This document shows, in pieces, positions 61,742 to 64,000 of a stretch of 64,000 nt of DNA. Under the pieces are notes generated by a model. It had not been told where the DNA came from. It did not search any database and saw only the letters and a list, made by a program, of their open reading frames with translations. Location: the NCBI RefSeq assembly GCF_018130215.1, contig NZ_JAFCKQ010000029.1, positions 26,037-90,036 of the forward strand. The letters run 5' to 3'. Positions within the stretch are counted from its first letter, which is position 1, and each line of letters starts with the position of its first letter. This DNA is from Bradyrhizobium jicamae (lineage in GTDB: Bacteria > Pseudomonadota > Alphaproteobacteria > Rhizobiales > Xanthobacteraceae). The translations under genes were made by a program, and so were the position numbers.

Positions 61742-62341
61742 TCAGCCACTCGCCTTTGCGAGAACGAGATCGACCGTGTGCGATGCAATCTCGCGAAGCT
61801 TGCCCTCGTCACCGAAAGCGCGTTCAAGCACGGCCAATCCGCGCGTCACGGTGGCGATGTGAAGTGCCGTGCACTTGGGGGATCCCTTGAATTCGCCACG
61901 CGCGACACCGGCGGACAGAACTGCTTCAAGTCGAACGGTGATGCGCGTCATCAGGTCGGCAAAGGCCCTGCGCGCATTGTCGTCCAGCCCTTCGCCTTCT
62001 GCTGATCCCAATTCCATCAGTCCGCGCGTGGTCGGACAGCCGCGTGGCGGCGATCCCGCGCACATGTTCCCGATCGTCACATCGAAGAATGCGGTGAGGC
62101 GCCGTCGCAGGCTCCCGGAGCTCAGCGCTTTCTCGATCGAGGCGAGATATTCGCTGGCGTAGCGCTCATAGGCGGCGAGAAACAGCGCCTCCTTGCTGCC
62201 GAAGGCATTGTAGAGGCTGCCGCGCTGGACATCCGCATCGCGTGCGATGTCGGAGAGCGACGTGCCGCGCACCCCCTTGCGCCAGAACTGGTCGAACGCG
62301 ATGCGCAGGACATCGTCATGGTCAAACTCGCGCGGCCGCAA
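61742..62341 (-). CDS. TetR-family transcriptional regulator
   Basis: Encodes 199 residues. N-terminal MRPREFDHDDVLRIAFDQFW and helix-turn-helix LSDIARDADVQRGSLYNAFG (about 29-48), typical of the TetR subgroup with KEALF at its end. A Cys-rich-looking PPRGCPTTRGLMELGSA segment lies in the ligand domain, as in regulators near quinone or electrophile genes. It is divergent from the tautomerase gene; two TTGACA-N3-YGTCAA palindromes lie in the promoter between them. Confidence 0.88.
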   Translation of the reverse strand: MRPREFDHDDVLRIAFDQFWRKGVRGTSLSDIARDADVQRGSLYNAFGSKEALFLAAYERYASEYLASIEKALSSGSLRRRLTAFFDVTIGNMCAGSPPRGCPTTRGLMELGSAEGEGLDDNARRAFADLMTRITVRLEAVLSAGVARGEFKGSPKCTALHIATVTRGLAVLERAFGDEGKLREIASHTVDLVLAKASG

Positions 62342-62381
62342 TGGTCTCTCCGTCCTGCCCCCGTGATCATCTAAACAATAT

Positions 62382-62421
62382 TTGACACGGCGTCAAAAAT
62401 GTGTTTTTGACAACGTGTCAA
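62382..62421. promoter_or_regulatory. Two operator-like palindromes between TetR and tautomerase genes
   Basis: TTGACACGGCGTCAA (62382-62396) and TTGACAACGTGTCAA (62407-62421) are 15-bp palindromes of the form TTGACA-N3-YGTCAA; the second is perfect. Centres are 25 bp apart. They lie 40-80 bp after the TetR start and 60-100 bp before the tautomerase start. Confidence 0.65.
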
Positions 62422-62480
62422 GAATTGATGTCAACGAGGCGCCCGACGATCCGAGGATTCCTCGCCGAAGAGAACCCACG

Positions 62481-62858
62481 ATGCCCCTCATCAACATCTC
62501 CCTGCGCGCCGGAAAAACGGACGCCTATCGCCAGGCGATATCAGACAGCCTGTACCGCGCGATGCGCGACACGCTCGGCGTACCCGAGAGCGACCACTTC
62601 ATGACCATCAGCGAGCACACGGCCGCGAACTTCCGCACCGGCAATGCCTACGGAATCGTTCGCAGCGCCGACGTCGTCTACATCCAGGTCACCGTGTTCA
62701 GCACGCGCACCGCGGAGCAAAAGAAAGCGCTGTATCGGCGGGCCGCGGAGCTGCTCGGCGACAACCCCGGGATTGCGCCGGAGGATGTGTTCATCGTCGT
62801 TCACGACGCGGCGAAGGAGAACTGGTCCGTCGGCCATGGTCTCGCGCAATTCGCTTGA
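62481..62858 (+). CDS. Tautomerase-family protein
   Basis: Encodes 125 residues beginning MPLINISL. Removal of Met would expose Pro as N-terminal residue, the catalytic base of the 4-oxalocrotonate tautomerase superfamily, and ESDHFMTISEHTAANF fits the family. Length (125) suggests the double beta-alpha-beta type such as malonate semialdehyde decarboxylase/cis-CaaD-like enzymes. It is divergent from the TetR gene and probably repressed by it. Substrate unknown. The frame is open from 62382 but that extension overlaps the operator sites. Confidence 0.85.
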   Translation: MPLINISLRAGKTDAYRQAISDSLYRAMRDTLGVPESDHFMTISEHTAANFRTGNAYGIVRSADVVYIQVTVFSTRTAEQKKALYRRAAELLGDNPGIAPEDVFIVVHDAAKENWSVGHGLAQFA

Positions 62859-62869
62859 GTGCGACCGCT

Positions 62870-63088
62870 CTAGTGGATGTCCGTCGGGGTCGTATCGCGC
62901 CGTCGTCGAACGGTTCGGCGCGGCGCACCGTTCGAGGCGTGCGATCCTCGCTCCTCCCTCGCCCTCTCCCGCAACAGTTCCTTCTCTGCCCGGTACCAGA
63001 ACGCATCAAGCTTGATGTTCGGCCCGCCGGCGGCCCGCCAAAGCTCGTAGGCCCGCGTGCGGATATCCTGTTCAGTCAAGGCATGCAT
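62870..63088 (-). CDS. DUF2934 family small protein
   Basis: Encodes 72 residues: TEQDIRTRAYELWRAAGGPN then DAFWYRAEKELLRERA match the DUF2934 pattern (short helical protein of unknown function common in rhizobia, often stress-related). The C-terminal ~25 residues are Arg/Thr-rich and likely disordered. Its stop is 12 bp from the convergent tautomerase gene. Confidence 0.78.
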   Translation of the reverse strand: MHALTEQDIRTRAYELWRAAGGPNIKLDAFWYRAEKELLRERAREERGSHASNGAPRRTVRRRRDTTPTDIH

Positions 63089-63310
63089 GCTCCGCTCCTG
63101 ACTATCGATGCTGCTTACTAAAACTTAAGGCGGTCAGGAGTCGTTCCTGCGGAACCAACCTTGGTTCACTTGCATCCCCTGGTGTTCCTCCGCGATGCGT
63201 CTCGAAGAATAAGGAACTGCCCCCTTTTCCCGACCGTTTTCTCCGGTATCACTGGGGGATCCCTGAACTGCGGTTAAGGAGGCCGCCATCCGGCGGCTTC
63301 TTCCATGAGA

Positions 63311-63742
63311 TCAAGGGGCAGTCCGTGGCTGCAATGCATCGGCGAGACGCTTAGCGTCACGGACAACCGGATAAATCCCGACGCATGTGAGCACTCCGAA
63401 CACGATTGCGCCGAATGTTCGCGTGACGTCCGCCGACAGCAGGACAATGGCCATGACCGCGATGCCAAACCCCGACGCGAGCATGCAGAAGAATACATAA
63501 GACCAAAGGAATTGGGTTGCATGGTTGCCGGCCGTCTCGCTTGCAGCAAACTGGCGAACCTGGCGGCGCGTCCAAAACCAGTCGGAAATGACGGGGAGCC
63601 CGAACAGGATCGTGACCGCGAGGGAGAGGCCATCGAAGCGCACGATCGTGCTTGCGAGGCACAGGCCGAACACAAAGGCGCCGACTGCTCCGCAGCAGGC
63701 ATGCGCGAAGAGCTTCACCACCGTGATGGGGCCAGCACTCAT
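63311..63742 (-). CDS. Hypothetical small membrane protein
   Basis: Encodes 143 residues with four predicted spans: about 6-28, 38-54, 78-98 and 108-125. Loops are short and charged (DWFWTRRQVRQFAASETAGN). No family recognised. An overlapping frame (63274-63702) in another phase is a shadow: its product is not membrane-like. The gap 63089-63310 between it and the DUF2934 gene contains no gene I can support. Confidence 0.6.
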   Translation of the reverse strand: MSAGPITVVKLFAHACCGAVGAFVFGLCLASTIVRFDGLSLAVTILFGLPVISDWFWTRRQVRQFAASETAGNHATQFLWSYVFFCMLASGFGIAVMAIVLLSADVTRTFGAIVFGVLTCVGIYPVVRDAKRLADALQPRTAP

Positions 63743-63839
63743 TGCTGATCAATCCGTGCTTCTTTCGCCTTGCAGGCTAAGCACCATGATACTGGAAAAA
63801 TCCCGTTGCGCCGCATGATTTGGAGGCCGCGCGCGACAA

Positions 63840-64000
63840 TCCGACCCGACGGGCAAATCAGTCGGAAACCTGTCAAGCCGCGCTCGAAAAAATATTTCGG
63901 TTTATCGTAACTGCAAATCAGTATATAGAATTTGCCGTCTCACCCGATCGAGGGGCGCTCGCGATCGTCACGAACGTTGTGGTGGGATGCGGTGGACGCT
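63840..64000. repeat. Possible start of a dispersed Bradyrhizobium-type repeat (continues beyond the window)
   Basis: From about 63840 to the end there is no gene, yet the sequence resembles a dispersed element I remember from Bradyrhizobium genomes: an AGTATATAGAATTTGCCGTC stretch followed by GGGGCGCTCGCGATCGTCAC. This is from memory and unverified. Confidence 0.3.

Noticed and set aside
63274..63702. Alternative frame over the last membrane-protein gene
   Set aside because: The overlapping frame 63311-63742 gives a typical four-span membrane protein, while this one gives a Ser/Arg-rich product.

Overview
This is a 64 kb stretch of high-GC, gene-dense chromosome that looks like an alphaproteobacterium of the Rhizobiales, most likely Bradyrhizobium or a close relative. 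The clues are strongly GC-biased codon use, many LysR/TetR regulators, GST and SnoaL-type accessory genes, a guaA/rsmB/guaB/rlmE/ppx housekeeping block, a mmsA-led valine-degradation operon, and several intergenic hairpin repeats of a kind I associate with Bradyrhizobium. I see no rRNA, tRNA, CRISPR array, integrase or transposase.

Layout. (1) 1-16.1 kb is an accessory region of short, independently regulated units: a LysR fragment cut by the window edge, a DUF899 thioredoxin-like protein, a TPR protein interrupted by an in-frame stop, a MarR-GNAT fusion, a deformylase-like protein lacking two of three metal ligands, a serine hydrolase, LysR and TetR regulators with divergent targets (MIase-like protein, GSTs, HXXEE membrane protein plus CocE-type hydrolase) and a decayed copy of part of a TetR gene. 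(2) 16.2-34.2 kb is the purine/RNA-modification core (guaA, rsmB, MAPEG protein, metallophosphoesterase, oxidoreductase, guaB, MFS pump, rlmE ... ppx). Between rlmE and ppx lie about 6.4 kb of lineage-specific genes: membrane protein plus secreted protein, Tat-exported serine hydrolase, O-methyltransferase, secreted small protein. (3) 34.4-43.4 kb holds a stand-alone molybdenum hydroxylase large subunit, a hot-dog protein, a YaiI protein, an ABC-F ATPase, a DSD1-type PLP enzyme, a TIGR03862-type flavoprotein and an SDR. (4) 43.7-45.7 kb is a YARHG/amidase gene that appears frameshifted. (5) 45.7-55.9 kb is fatty/branched-chain acid catabolism: mmsA, acyl-CoA dehydrogenase, 3-hydroxyisobutyryl-CoA hydrolase, mmsB, then an acyl-CoA synthetase and MaoC hydratase, all on the minus strand and divergent from a LysR regulator, followed by a TetR/thioesterase pair and an enoyl-CoA hydratase. 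(6) 56.1-64 kb contains an FdhF/YdeP oxidoreductase, small alpha+beta-fold proteins (ABM, NTF2-like, GYD), an MFS exporter, a TetR/tautomerase divergent pair, a DUF2934 protein and a small membrane protein.

How it fits together. The valine operon supplies consecutive steps from isobutyryl-CoA to propionyl-CoA (acyl-CoA dehydrogenase, hydrolase, MmsB, MmsA), and the LysR gene facing it has an almost perfect 10-bp inverted repeat in the shared promoter. Elsewhere the recurring design is a regulator facing its target with paired operator-like palindromes: 10274-10345, 13646-13736 and 62382-62421. Two families of long hairpin repeats sit 5-16 nt after stop codons and probably act as 3'-end elements.

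No obviously new defence or biosynthetic system is visible. The points most worth follow-up are the metal-ligand-deficient deformylase-like protein, the operator-bearing TetR/HXXEE/CocE cassette, the orphan molybdenum hydroxylase subunit, the two interrupted genes, and the accessory insertion between rlmE and ppx.
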